A stretch of 35,404 bases of DNA from Phycisphaerales bacterium (GTDB lineage: Bacteria > Planctomycetota > Phycisphaerae > Phycisphaerales > SM1A02): NCBI GenBank assembly GCA_014238125.1, contig JABABS010000060.1, positions 1 through 35,404 of the forward strand. The letters run 5' to 3'. Positions 1-8,455 of this stretch are shown here, piece by piece. Positions within the stretch are counted from its first letter, which is position 1; each line of letters starts with the position of its first letter. The notes under the pieces were generated by a model that was not told the DNA's origin, made no database searches, and worked only from the letters and a program-made list of their open reading frames with translations. The position numbers and the translations under genes were made by a program.

Positions 1-2
1 CC

Positions 3-1067
3 CTCGGCGATCTGTGCCATCTATCTCCTGTTGCAAAAATTTATTTAGTGCAGTACATCCAAATACTCGCAGTGAGCATGCCATTTTGCAGCATCATGAC
101 AACTGGTGCAATGGCTTTGCACGGGAGCGGCGATACATTGCGTCCTGCAATAGTGGCGATCTTTGTGAATGTTGTAAACATCGTTGTTTCGTTTGTTATG
201 AGTGGAGCAGATGTTCGGTTTGGAGATGAATTAATTGTAAACCCATTTGATTGGGATCTACATGTTATTGGGATTGCATTGGGTACAGCCGCTGCGTACT
301 TCGTTGGAGGGATATGTATTGTAGGTGTCCTTTTTACAGGTGTAAAAGATCTCAAATTACAAGTAAAAGACCTTTTTCCACGATTTGATGTATTTTGGAA
401 AATTGCCCGTATTGGTATCCCAAGTTTCCTCGAAGGATTATCAATGTGGAGTGCGAACTTGTTTGTGCTGTATTTTATTGGTCAAATCTCTGCTAAGTTA
501 GCGCAAGAAGGGGAGGGTATTGCACAAGGATTACAAGGATCACATGTGATTGCAGTGCAATTGGAAGCATTTAGTTTTTTGCCAGGATTTGCTATTGGCA
601 CTGCAGCTGGCGCGTTGGCCGGGCAATATCTTGGAGCGAACAACATTAAGGATGCGAAAAAATCTACACTTATATGTGTGCTTTTAGCGATGTTGTTTAT
701 GGGCACAATGGGTCTTGGAATGATCTTTTTTGGAACTCAACTCACTTTGATCATATCGAACCAACCGATGCACTTGTCGCTTGTCCCTAAACTGTTAGTT
801 GTCGCTGGCATAATGCAACTTGGCTTTGCAGTAATGATGGTAATTCGACAATCACTCAAAGGAGTTGGCGATACCGTTTGGACATTTATTATCACAACGT
901 TCTCAAGTTGGGGTATCCGTCTACCTGCAGCGTGGTATCTTGGGGTCCATCTTGACTATGGACTTGTTGGGATTTGGTATGCATTGTGCGGCGAAATGAT
1001 TATTCGCGCTGTGTTGTTTTCAATTCGTTTCTTTCAAGGCGGCTGGGCTTTAAAGAAATTGAATTAA
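3..1067 (+). CDS. MATE-family efflux transporter, 5' end cut off by the window
   Basis: The reading frame is open back to the window edge, so the GTG at 48 is not taken as the start; 354 residues are visible. The protein is a chain of hydrophobic segments. The LHGSGDTLRPA stretch and the later SLKGVGDTVWTF stretch are the paired G-x-G-D-T motifs seen at matching points in the two halves of MATE (multidrug and toxic compound extrusion) transporters. These export drugs or metabolites in exchange for Na+ or H+ in the inner membrane. The substrate cannot be read from the sequence. It is followed directly by a hairpin terminator and stands convergent to the next gene. The N-terminal part of the first half is missing because of the window edge, not a mutation. 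Confidence 0.85.
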   Translation, partial: LGDLCHLSPVAKIYLVQYIQILAVSMPFCSIMTTGAMALHGSGDTLRPAIVAIFVNVVNIVVSFVMSGADVRFGDELIVNPFDWDLHVIGIALGTAAAYFVGGICIVGVLFTGVKDLKLQVKDLFPRFDVFWKIARIGIPSFLEGLSMWSANLFVLYFIGQISAKLAQEGEGIAQGLQGSHVIAVQLEAFSFLPGFAIGTAAGALAGQYLGANNIKDAKKSTLICVLLAMLFMGTMGLGMIFFGTQLTLIISNQPMHLSLVPKLLVVAGIMQLGFAVMMVIRQSLKGVGDTVWTFIITTFSSWGIRLPAAWYLGVHLDYGLVGIWYALCGEMIIRAVLFSIRFFQGGWALKKLN

Positions 1068-1093
1068 CTACCTCGTAGGCAGTTTATTTTTTT
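1066..1093 (+). terminator. Intrinsic terminator of the MATE gene
   Basis: AACTACC (1066-1072) pairs with GGCAGTT (1078-1084) with one mismatch around a TCGTA loop, followed by TATTTTTTT. The stem begins inside the TAA stop codon. Confidence 0.65.
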
Positions 1094-1172
1094 GCATTAG
1101 AAACTCTGTTAAGGACTATGAAAAGAAAACGCAGGTTGTCTTCAATTTATAATTAGCGAGGTTTGTTTAGTT

Positions 1173-1937
1173 TCAAGCGCCGATAGATAATCGCTCAGCG
1201 AGGATCGACGGCAAGCCAGCTTTTTGCGTTGCTTCCTGCGCAGCTGCAATGTCATACTCTGTGCGATGCACAGTGAAAATTGCCTCCGCTTCTGGAGAGG
1301 TGTATTCTAAAACACCGAAACTCGCTCGCGGATCTGAATCTCTTGGTTGTCCAACTGCGCCTGGATTGCAAAGGTGTCGTTGCAAGGGGTCAAGCGCAAT
1401 GGGAGTTCCATCTGTTGGTATTTGAAAAACAATTGAATCATGAGTTGCTACTCCATCTGGAGTACTGAATACTGTTGGAAGATGTGTATGTCCATGAAGA
1501 CAAATGCCCTCATCAAGACTAGCAAATGCTATAACAGCGTGGTCAACTTCATGCACGTATGCACTGTCATTTAGGGCTGGAGTGTCATGAACAAGAAGTA
1601 GTGCGTCACCTAACCTAATACGTGTTTTCATATGGCTCAGCGCGATTAAATGGTAGGGACCAAGCTGATCGCGAGTCCAATTCAGTGCTGCGAGGGCTGC
1701 GTGATTGAAATATTTTCCAAGGTTGGGGTCAAGCGCAGCCTCATCATGGTTGCCTCGAACAACTTCGTCACAATAACTTAGGACTAAATCAAGACATTGT
1801 GCTGGAGCGGGACCATAACCTACGATGTCACCAAGGCAAACAATTCGGTCCACATTCATTTTTCCAAGGCGATCGTAGACTGCCAGCAATGCATGTGAGT
1901 TTCCATGAATATCTGAGATGATTCCGTACCGCGACAT
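1173..1937 (-). CDS. Calcineurin-like metallophosphoesterase
   Basis: 254 residues starting MSRYGIISDIHGN. The metal-binding signatures of the family are present in order: D-x-H (SDIHGN, about residue 9), GD (CLGDIVGYGP, about 35-45), GNHDE (about 61-65) and GHTH (CLHGHTHLP). The family (YfcE/MJ0936-like) hydrolyses phosphodiesters or phosphomonoesters with two metal ions; the substrate is unknown. A longer frame runs upstream to 2000, but that part would overlap infC and is lysine/arginine-rich low-complexity sequence, so the ATG at 1937, seven bases after the infC stop, is preferred. It is the last gene of the long minus-strand unit. Confidence 0.85.
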   Translation of the reverse strand: MSRYGIISDIHGNSHALLAVYDRLGKMNVDRIVCLGDIVGYGPAPAQCLDLVLSYCDEVVRGNHDEAALDPNLGKYFNHAALAALNWTRDQLGPYHLIALSHMKTRIRLGDALLLVHDTPALNDSAYVHEVDHAVIAFASLDEGICLHGHTHLPTVFSTPDGVATHDSIVFQIPTDGTPIALDPLQRHLCNPGAVGQPRDSDPRASFGVLEYTSPEAEAIFTVHRTEYDIAAAQEATQKAGLPSILAERLSIGA

Positions 1938-1944
1938 TTTTTGG

Positions 1945-2568
1945 TTATTCTTTAGATTCTTGTTGTGAATTCTTTTCGTCTTGCGCTTTCTTTGCAGCAA
2001 GAATTTTTTGGATTTTTATTTTGTCTGGTGCAAGTACCATTGTTTGACGTCTTCCAGCCATGCGAGGGGCAAGCTCGACTTTCGCGATGTCTGAAAGGGT
2101 CTCTATAATTTCTCGCATGCGTTGATGTCCGCGATCTTTGTGCATCATTTCTCTGCCTCGAAAGTTTTGCACGATGAGAACCTTATGGCCATCAAACAAG
2201 AATTTTCTTGCTTGGTTTAATCTAATTTGAATGTCATGCGGATCAATTTTCATTGATCTGCCAAGTCGAACTTCTTTCGTTTCGACTACCTTTGTTTTTG
2301 CACGATTTGCTCTATCTTTCTTTGAAAGTTCGTACTTGTATTTGCCAAAATCAAGGATACGACAAACTGGTGGGTCAGATCCGGGAGAGACTTCAACGAG
2401 ATCAAGATCAGCAGATCTTGCACGTTCAACGGCGTCTGTGAGTGGAACAAGCCCAATCATATTTTCATCTTGGTCAATAAGCCGGACGGTTTTTGCACGA
2501 ATGCGATCATTGATGCGAGGTGATTTGCGGCTATTTTCTTGGGGTCGAATAAAACGTCTACGAGCGAT
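1945..2568 (-). CDS. infC: Translation initiation factor IF-3, ATC start
   Basis: 207 residues if started at ATC (2568-2566). The N-domain opens with RINDRIRAKTVRLID, followed by the basic linker (KDRANRAKTKVVETKEVR) and the C-domain with RLNQARKFLFDGHKV and FRGREMMH, all typical of IF-3, which binds the 30S subunit and checks the start codon. A GGAGG (2581-2577) lies 8 bases before the ATC; the only ATG upstream in frame (2622) would add a hydrophobic 18-residue stretch not seen in the family. IF-3 genes are known to use rare ATT/ATC starts for autoregulation, so this fits. rpmI and rplT, the usual partners, are absent; infC sits between thrS and a phosphoesterase gene. Confidence 0.92.
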   Translation of the reverse strand: MARRRFIRPQENSRKSPRINDRIRAKTVRLIDQDENMIGLVPLTDAVERARSADLDLVEVSPGSDPPVCRILDFGKYKYELSKKDRANRAKTKVVETKEVRLGRSMKIDPHDIQIRLNQARKFLFDGHKVLIVQNFRGREMMHKDRGHQRMREIIETLSDIAKVELAPRMAGRRQTMVLAPDKIKIQKILAAKKAQDEKNSQQESKE

Positions 2569-2855
2569 GGCGGAGTCCTCCAATAGAATCCATATAAAAG
2601 TAAGCAGGTTGTTGCTTCGCAACTTGGTTAAAAAATCTGCTTGCGTGAACCCGAAAGGTGGGAAAATAAGTTGTTGGGCAGATTGTCATGAAGTCATGTG
2701 AGTAACCACACCGTTCAATATTCTTCCGTATTCACTTCGTGTGAGAAGAGAAGGATGTTGATTGGGTTTGTGGTTCAAAATCTGCGCCATATATTTGGCT
2801 GCCTCACCTAAGTAGTGAGGAGGTGTGTGCAGGATATGTTGTTTGAGGTCAACTA
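2569..2855 (-). promoter_or_regulatory. infC leader region with hairpins and a strong ribosome binding site
   Basis: This 287-base gap between thrS and infC has no convincing gene. On the minus strand it holds a hairpin CCTCAC-(7)-GTGAGG (2820-2802) just after thrS. Near infC there is a two-level structure: AAGCAG (2642-2637) pairs with CTGCTT (2607-2602), enclosing GTTGC-GAA-GCAAC (2623-2611). The ribosome binding site GGAGG is at 2581-2577. In other bacteria infC leaders are targets of autoregulation (IF-3 start-codon checking; L20 in Firmicutes). A regulatory leader here is an inference. Confidence 0.45.
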
Positions 2856-4949
2856 TCAAGTGTCTTTGGGTAGATCTACACTAGGAAAACATTTTTCGAA
2901 GGCGGATATTTTGCCGCGACTCTGAATTTCGTCCTGTAGAGCAGTGATAAATGTATCTAAATCAACTACGCCTAAATCATGGAGAATGCCTCGCATTCGA
3001 ACGGAGACTTGCCTTGCTTCTGCATCCCGTGGACCAACAATGAGTTGCCAAGGTACCTTCATCATTGCAGCCTCGCGGATCTTTGCTTGCACTCGTTCGT
3101 CGTTTTTATCCACAGAAACGCGGATTCCCAGAGCGTGTAATAAATCGTGAACTTCTTGTGCGTATTCATTTGTTTTTTCAGAAATTGGTAATACGCGTAC
3201 TTGTTCTGGGGAGAGCCATGTTGGGAATGCTCCAGCAAAATGCTCAATGAGCACCCCTACAAATCGTTCCATTGACCCAAATGGCGCTCGATGAATCATG
3301 ACAGGCCGGTGTTGACCTCCATCTTTTCCTACGTATGAAAGATCAAATCGAATGGGCAAGTTATAGTCAACTTGGATCGTGCCAAGTTGCCACGGTCTTC
3401 CGAGAACATCGTTGACGATGAAGTCAATTTTCGGTCCATAAAAGGCAGCTTCGCCAGCATCTTCCGTCCAAGGTACATCAAGTGATTCAACGGCCTCTCT
3501 GCATGCGGATTCTGCTTTGTCCCAATTACTTGAATCTCCAACATATTTATCAGAATTTGGATCGCGCAAACCTAATCTAACTTTGTAATCGTTCATGCCA
3601 AGTGTTGCAAAAATAATTTTTACAAGTTCAAGGCAACCGCGGATTTCATCTGCAATTTGATCTTCCATGCAGAACAGATGCGCGTCGTCTTGGGTGAAAC
3701 CCCGAACACGAGTGAGCCCGCTTATCTCACCAGACTGTTCCCAGCGATAGACAGTTCCAAATTCTGCAAGGCGAACAGGCAGATCTCGATAACTGTGTGG
3801 TGCACTTGCATAAATTCGGATGTGATGTGGGCAGTTCATCGGCTTGAGTAAGTAGCCTTCTATATCACCCTTTGCCATCATGTTTGAAAGTTCACCGCAA
3901 GAGCACCCTTCATCAGACAACATTTTTAATTGGTCTGGATCAATAAGTGGTGGGTACTGGCTCTCTTGGTAATAGGGATAGTGTCCTGAAGTTCTGTATA
4001 AATCTAATTTGCCAATGTGCGGTGTAAAAACTTGGCTGTAGCCTTGTAGTTGTAACTGTTCAGCAATAAAAGTTTGCAACTCTTGACGAACGACTGCGCC
4101 ATTTGGTGTCCAAAGCACAAGTCCTTGACCAACTTGCTCGTCAATATGGAATAAGCGTAAGTTCTTTCCCAGGGTTCGATGATCACGTAGTTTCGCTTCT
4201 TCTAGTTGTTTTAGATGTGCTTTGAGTTGTTTGGAATAGACAAAGGCGTTGCCGTAGACACGAGTGAGATTGTCAGAATTCGCGTCGCCATGCCAGTAAC
4301 TGCTCGCGATTGTCATGATTTTGAAAGCGCCGATGCTCCGAGTTGATGGCACATGGGGTCCCTTGCAAAGGTCTTCCCAATTTTTGTCTTTTTCACCGGT
4401 GGAGTACCAAGTAAGGGAAGTCGAACCAGTTTCTAGAGCACGTTTTGCGTTGTCTATTTTGTACTTGTTGCCTTCTTGTTCAAGTTTGGCAAGCCCAGTA
4501 GTTGCATCGAGTTCATAGCGCGTAAATGGGCGATCCTCTTCGATGATTGCTTTCATCTCTTTTTCAATTGCCTCAAATTCATCGCTGCTCAGTGGATCTG
4601 CATTTGCAAAGGAGATATCGTAATAAAAACCGTTTTCAAGGGCTGGTCCGTATACCAATTCGACATTTGGACGAATTCGCTGGATTGCTTCGGCCATAAC
4701 ATGTGCGCAACTGTGCCGAATGAGCAAGAGAGCATCGGGGTCAGTTTCTTTTTCACCTTTTCTAGCAGTGACAATTTTTAATTCAACATTTTCATCGATC
4801 GGCGTGTTGAGGTCACAGAGTTCGCCGTTGATTCGAGCGCCGATTGCGACGCTTGCAAGTCCTTGAGAAATATCTGCAGCAACTTGTTGTGGAGAAGTAG
4901 TAGTGTCAAAAGAACGTGTTGTTCCGTCTGGAAGCGTAATGATTGGCAT
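2856..4949 (-). CDS. thrS: Threonyl-tRNA synthetase
   Basis: 697 residues, a full-length class II synthetase that charges tRNA-Thr. In order: N-terminal TGS domain (about 1-62), editing domain with the HxxxH motif (HSCAHV, His79 and His83) and CKGPH, then the catalytic core with zinc ligands in MNCPHH, the QDDAHLF stretch and MIHRAPFGS, motif 2 (RWEQSGEISGLTRVRGFTQ), motif 3 (GSMERFVGVLIEH) and the anticodon-binding domain at the C end. MNCPHH has His where many enzymes have Gly (MNCPGH). Between SGHYPYYQES and the MNCPHH motif there is an extra stretch containing CSCGELSN, longer than in the E. coli enzyme. The gene lies 3 bases downstream of nrdR in the same transcription unit. Confidence 0.97.
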   Translation of the reverse strand: MPIITLPDGTTRSFDTTTSPQQVAADISQGLASVAIGARINGELCDLNTPIDENVELKIVTARKGEKETDPDALLLIRHSCAHVMAEAIQRIRPNVELVYGPALENGFYYDISFANADPLSSDEFEAIEKEMKAIIEEDRPFTRYELDATTGLAKLEQEGNKYKIDNAKRALETGSTSLTWYSTGEKDKNWEDLCKGPHVPSTRSIGAFKIMTIASSYWHGDANSDNLTRVYGNAFVYSKQLKAHLKQLEEAKLRDHRTLGKNLRLFHIDEQVGQGLVLWTPNGAVVRQELQTFIAEQLQLQGYSQVFTPHIGKLDLYRTSGHYPYYQESQYPPLIDPDQLKMLSDEGCSCGELSNMMAKGDIEGYLLKPMNCPHHIRIYASAPHSYRDLPVRLAEFGTVYRWEQSGEISGLTRVRGFTQDDAHLFCMEDQIADEIRGCLELVKIIFATLGMNDYKVRLGLRDPNSDKYVGDSSNWDKAESACREAVESLDVPWTEDAGEAAFYGPKIDFIVNDVLGRPWQLGTIQVDYNLPIRFDLSYVGKDGGQHRPVMIHRAPFGSMERFVGVLIEHFAGAFPTWLSPEQVRVLPISEKTNEYAQEVHDLLHALGIRVSVDKNDERVQAKIREAAMMKVPWQLIVGPRDAEARQVSVRMRGILHDLGVVDLDTFITALQDEIQSRGKISAFEKCFPSVDLPKDT

Positions 4950-4952
4950 GCG

Positions 4953-5456
4953 TTATTTTTTTGGTGTTGTAAAAAGGTCAGATTGAGATGGGATGATAGG
5001 GGGTGCGTCTTGCATACTTGCTACTTCCTGCGAAATATCTTCGAGGTGTTGATAATTAAAGTACTCGGAAGCATAGCGGATGTATACGATTGGGTCGATT
5101 GTTTTAAGTTTATTGGCAACTCGCAAACCAATCGCTTTAGATCCCACTTCGCGGTCGAATTCCCTGATGAGTTCTTCTTCTACCTCGCGAACAAGTGAGA
5201 TTTTTACATCTTCTGAAATAGGTCGTTTGCCACAGGCGGATTGCAACCCTTTTAGAATTTTTTCTTGATCGAATGGCACCCTAGTGCCATCTTGCTTGAT
5301 TACCATAAGGCGCGAAGTTTTTTCAACACGTTCGAAAGTTGTAAATCTGCGGTTGCAATGTTGGCATTCTCTACGCCTACGGACAGATTGCCCACCATCA
5401 GAGGCGCGACTGTCAATCACTTTATCGTTGTCTCGTTCGCAGTATGGGCACAACAT
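4953..5456 (-). CDS. nrdR: Transcriptional repressor NrdR
   Basis: 167 residues. It starts with the zinc ribbon MLCPYC...CQHC and the RRRREC/RFTTFERVE signature, followed by an ATP-cone domain (about 48-138; MVIKQDGTRVPFDQEKIL). NrdR binds NrdR boxes upstream of ribonucleotide reductase genes and represses them when loaded with dATP/ATP. No reductase gene lies in the window, so its targets are elsewhere. The C-terminal tail of about 25 residues is polar and not conserved. The gene sits 41 bases after the zinc-ribbon gene and 3 bases before thrS. Confidence 0.96.
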   Translation of the reverse strand: MLCPYCERDNDKVIDSRASDGGQSVRRRRECQHCNRRFTTFERVEKTSRLMVIKQDGTRVPFDQEKILKGLQSACGKRPISEDVKISLVREVEEELIREFDREVGSKAIGLRVANKLKTIDPIVYIRYASEYFNYQHLEDISQEVASMQDAPPIIPSQSDLFTTPKK

Positions 5457-5497
5457 GTAGTGATATTGTACAAGGAAGAAACTGACCGAGGGTTAGA

Positions 5498-6253
5498 TTA
5501 ATTGCTTGGGCAAATTGCCTGTCGAGTATCGTCTTTGAGGTAAAGAATTCGATCACATGACCCACAGATAACTAAATTTTCACTTGATCCTAGGAGAGTT
5601 GTAAGAGCATCGAGAGAAATTCGCAGGCTGCATGAATTACAGGAATATTCTCGTCTCTTTAAATCTTCAACGTCAATCGAGGCCATTGATTCTCCCTCGT
5701 AATCATCAGCGATTGAATCGAATGTAGAAAGGGCATCCTCTGGAATAATTGAAGCTGCGGCTTTTCGTTGTACTTCAAGTTCTGCAAGTTGTTCTGCAAT
5801 TTCAGTTTCGCGAGTCTTTAGTTCAACAGCTGCAGAAGCAAGCACTGTTTGTCGTTCTTCGAGGCGCCCTTTAATATAGCTTGCACTTTCTTCAAGTGTT
5901 TCTACTGCAGACATTTCAGTGAGCTCTTCGTCTTCAAAAGCTTTGCGTTGTTCTTTGAGCGTATTAATTTCAGCAAGTACTGCAGAGTATTGTTTGTCAT
6001 TTACAGTTTTGTTAAGTTCTTCACGTAAATGATTGATGCGGTCGTCAATTGAACCAGTTTCAGTTTCAATTGTCGAGATGTGCGCTTGATGTTGTTTTCG
6101 CTGTTGAGAATTTTCCGCTTGTTCGAGCTGGATTTCTTTGAGTTGACGTTCTTGAACGTTGAGGTAAATTTTCGCAGATTCGACTCGACTCGTTAGACCA
6201 CGAACTTGTTTGTCTACAGAGTAAAGTGCCAGAAGGTTTTCGATTAAAGGCAT
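5498..6253 (-). CDS. Coiled-coil protein with C-terminal C4 zinc ribbon
   Basis: 251 residues. Residues about 15-170 are a long, charged, heptad-rich coiled coil (Glu/Lys/Gln-rich, e.g. LKEQRKAFEDEELTEM). The end carries two Cys pairs, CNSC (about 206-209) and CGSC (about 232-235), forming a C4 zinc ribbon. This is the layout of the zf-RING_7/DUF164-like family found in many bacteria, whose function is not firmly known; nucleic-acid or trafficking roles have been proposed for relatives. It sits between cdsA and nrdR in the operon. No signal peptide or membrane segment is visible, so it is probably cytoplasmic. Confidence 0.8.
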   Translation of the reverse strand: MPLIENLLALYSVDKQVRGLTSRVESAKIYLNVQERQLKEIQLEQAENSQQRKQHQAHISTIETETGSIDDRINHLREELNKTVNDKQYSAVLAEINTLKEQRKAFEDEELTEMSAVETLEESASYIKGRLEERQTVLASAAVELKTRETEIAEQLAELEVQRKAAASIIPEDALSTFDSIADDYEGESMASIDVEDLKRREYSCNSCSLRISLDALTTLLGSSENLVICGSCDRILYLKDDTRQAICPSN

Positions 6254-6301
6254 TTGGGCAATTCTAGCAGAGTTTTCAGTGCTGTTGGTTATGAAACAGC
6301 C

Positions 6302-7171
6302 TTAACTTAACAGCCAATACGCAGCAGGACCAACTAAAAGGAGAGAATCGAGGACATCAAGGACTCCCCCAAGACCAGGTAAAACATTTGAAGCATCTTT
6401 TAAGCCACTATCCCTTTTGAATACACTCATGATGAGGTCACCAGTTTGCCCAAGAAACCCGAAAATGAGACCGATTACAAATGCATATTGCATAGAAATT
6501 TGTGGTTCAAATGGAAGCCATTTGTCGCTAGCCATCGAAAGTAGGACCGCAGTGATGCCTGCAGTGAGTACGCCTCCGATGAGACCCTCCCAAGTCTTGC
6601 CGGGACTAATCCATGGGATCAGTTTGTGGCGGCCAATGGACGACCCAACAAAGAATGCGCCAGTATCACACATTTTAATGATTGCGATAATGCCAAAAAT
6701 CCACCAAGCGCTGTGGTCTTTGCGAATGAGGAGAAGAAGACCAAAACCCATTGCAACGTAACTTGAAGATGCCACTGTGATTGCAGCGCCAGTAAATACG
6801 CCGCGGAGTTCCTTGCCTTTGGCAAGGGAAACAACGGAGAGTGCCATCGAACAGACAATGATAGTTGCCATTGTTGCCATGACATTTGTTGATGTGGTGT
6901 TCGCGGGCATGAGATAGATAGCAGCGATCCACGTTTCCATCGTGAGGATAAGTATAGGCGTGCTACATCTAGCGCCAACACTTACTGCAATTGAAGAAAG
7001 TTCTACCGCTGCAAATGGTGCTGCAAGGGCTGCAAGAATCGCAATTAACAATCCATTTGGAATGTAAGTACCACAACTGCAGGTGACACCCTCGATCTTT
7101 GCATCAAAAGCAATCATCGCGATCAAAATAATAGTTAATAGTGGACCAGTGACAAGCCGTTGCTTTAGCAT
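6302..7171 (-). CDS. cdsA: Phosphatidate cytidylyltransferase
   Basis: 289 residues, almost entirely hydrophobic with about eight membrane segments. The C-terminal signature SVFKRDSGLKDASNVLPG followed by GGVLDVLDS matches CDP-diacylglycerol synthases (S-x-x-K-R-x4-K-D...GG-x-x-D-x-x-D), which make CDP-diacylglycerol from CTP and phosphatidate for phospholipid synthesis. The usual His before GG (PGHGG) is Leu here, and the usual DR is DV. The ATG at 7171 is chosen because GGGAGAGG lies 9 bases upstream as a ribosome binding site; an ATG at 7192 would contain that site inside the gene. The start overlaps the rhodanese stop by 7 bases. Confidence 0.93.
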   Translation of the reverse strand: MLKQRLVTGPLLTIILIAMIAFDAKIEGVTCSCGTYIPNGLLIAILAALAAPFAAVELSSIAVSVGARCSTPILILTMETWIAAIYLMPANTTSTNVMATMATIIVCSMALSVVSLAKGKELRGVFTGAAITVASSSYVAMGFGLLLLIRKDHSAWWIFGIIAIIKMCDTGAFFVGSSIGRHKLIPWISPGKTWEGLIGGVLTAGITAVLLSMASDKWLPFEPQISMQYAFVIGLIFGFLGQTGDLIMSVFKRDSGLKDASNVLPGLGGVLDVLDSLLLVGPAAYWLLS

Positions 7172-7497
7172 GAAGTGTTTGCCTCTCCCCATTTTTCATA
7201 TCCACCGCAAATTGATTGACTCTTTAGAAATCCAAGCGTTCTGAGATATCGTGCAAGCGTACATGAACGGTTTCCGCTTTTACAATAAATGTAAATTGAA
7301 ACATTTCGGAATGGTTCAAGTTCTTCCAAACGAACAGTGACATGTTGCAGCGGGAACATCAAAGCGCCTTTAAGGTGTCCTTCTTCATATTCTTCAACTG
7401 TTCTGCAATCTAGGAGTAGGGAGTTCTTAGTACACACCGATTGGTATTCGTCATACGAGAGCTCTATTTGGACATTGCTTGAAATACCGTGACTCAT
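7165..7497 (-). CDS. Single-domain rhodanese-like protein
   Basis: 110 residues. The family features are present: LLDCRTVEEYEEGHLKGA (substrate-fold motif, about 28-45) and the active-site loop CKSGNRS with catalytic Cys around residue 72, then the C-terminal GGYEKWGE. Such proteins carry or transfer sulfane sulfur. The ATG at 7497 has AGGA 8 bases upstream; a TTG at 7524 would add nine residues and overlap the recX stop. It lies between recX and cdsA, which gives no clear clue to its sulfur acceptor. Confidence 0.85.
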   Translation of the reverse strand: MSHGISSNVQIELSYDEYQSVCTKNSLLLDCRTVEEYEEGHLKGALMFPLQHVTVRLEELEPFRNVSIYIYCKSGNRSCTLARYLRTLGFLKSQSICGGYEKWGEANTSC

Positions 7498-7520
7498 GAT
7501 CGAAATCCTACCACGAATGC

Positions 7521-8147
7521 TCAAGTCGCTCTGCGTATAGCTTCCGAGGCAGTATCTGAACTGAATCCTCTCCTCTGCAACGCCGACATCACTCGCCTTC
7601 GCTGCGTAGATTCATCTAGAGTTGACACTTTCACTAGTCGGAGTTTCGCAAGTGCAGTTGCGGCATTTTGCTCACTTTGATCTCCTATCGCTTCGTCGAT
7701 AGCTTGCGTAGCGGTATTTTCAGTAATACCTTTGCCTGAAAGTTTATGTGTGAGCCATCTTCGGCTTGCAGGTTCAATTCGAATCCATTCTCTGATGCAA
7801 GCGCTAGCATAAGCAAGATCGTCAAGCCATCCATCTTCCTCGAGTTGTTCAGTAATCAGTGAAGCGGCGGAGGCATCAGATCCTCGTTTGATCAGCCGAT
7901 CAGAAAGTTCTTTTTTACTCCATGCTCTTCGAGAAATAAGTTGCAGTGCAATCGACCGTGTTTTTTCGTTGCCTTGAACATCTTCGATTGCACATGCAAG
8001 TTCCTCTGTCCAATCTTTGTTCAGTACTATTTGAAGCTTTTCAATTTCAGTAATAGTAAGGGATGCAACACACGTTTCGCTTACATAAATGTGTCGGATA
8101 TTTGGATCTGTGTGATCCGCTTCAATGGCTGTGATGCATGCACTCAT
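7521..8147 (-). CDS. recX: Regulatory protein RecX
   Basis: 208 residues. The helical repeats of RecX are visible: ALQLISRRAWSKKELSDRLI, then EDGWLDDLAYASACIREWI, and the closing VMSALQRRGFSSDTASEAI. RecX modulates RecA filaments. recA is not in the window, which is common outside proteobacteria. The first 55 residues resemble the N-terminal extension seen in many RecX proteins. The start codon overlaps the upstream TPR gene's stop as TAATG, so the two are translationally coupled. Confidence 0.88.
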   Translation of the reverse strand: MSACITAIEADHTDPNIRHIYVSETCVASLTITEIEKLQIVLNKDWTEELACAIEDVQGNEKTRSIALQLISRRAWSKKELSDRLIKRGSDASAASLITEQLEEDGWLDDLAYASACIREWIRIEPASRRWLTHKLSGKGITENTATQAIDEAIGDQSEQNAATALAKLRLVKVSTLDESTQRRRVMSALQRRGFSSDTASEAIRRAT

Positions 8148-8455
8148 TACAAACTTTGCAGAAGCGCTTTCATCTCTTCTTGTGCATGTAGATCGCCCGC
8201 TTCATCCGCCTGAACAAGCCCTTCTTCAAGTGTTTTTTTTGCACCCATTGTGTCGCCGCTCTGTTCTTGGGTACATGCTTTGTGATACCACGCATAGCAG
8301 TAGGTGGGATCAACTTCCATGGTTCGATCAAACCATGCAATTGCTTCCTCATGGTTACCTGATTTGGAGTATTCCATTGCGATTCCGTACATGCAAAACG
8401 CATCATGAGGGTCTTTGTCTAAAAGATTTCGCAATTGACTCAATCTGTCGGTCAT
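8147..8455 (-). CDS. Small TPR-repeat protein
   Basis: 102 residues with about two tetratricopeptide repeats: DAFCMYGIAMEYSKSGNHEE and then TYCYAWYHKACTQEQSGDTM, each with the small-residue pattern (A/G at positions 8 and 20) of TPR helices. No signal peptide; probably a cytoplasmic protein-binding adaptor. It is the first gene of the nine-gene minus-strand unit and is coupled to recX by a TAATG overlap. A GATAAT box lies 6 bases before its ATG with no ribosome binding site, suggesting a leaderless mRNA. Partner unknown. Confidence 0.8.
   Translation of the reverse strand: MTDRLSQLRNLLDKDPHDAFCMYGIAMEYSKSGNHEEAIAWFDRTMEVDPTYCYAWYHKACTQEQSGDTMGAKKTLEEGLVQADEAGDLHAQEEMKALLQSL

Noticed and set aside
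48-1067. Complete MATE gene starting at GTG 48
   Set aside because: The frame is open to the window edge and the visible part begins in the middle of the family's first half.
1938-2000. Longer metallophosphoesterase start at 2000
   Set aside because: Would overlap infC by 56 bases with low-complexity basic sequence; the family starts at MSRYGIISDIHGN.
2566-2622. infC starting at ATG 2622
   Set aside because: Adds hydrophobic unlike residues and places the GGAGG inside the gene.
2623-2855. tRNA or ribosomal small-protein gene in the infC leader
   Set aside because: A GGGTTCACG stretch looks faintly like a T-arm, but no acceptor stem or cloverleaf can be formed, and no L35/L20-like frame is present.
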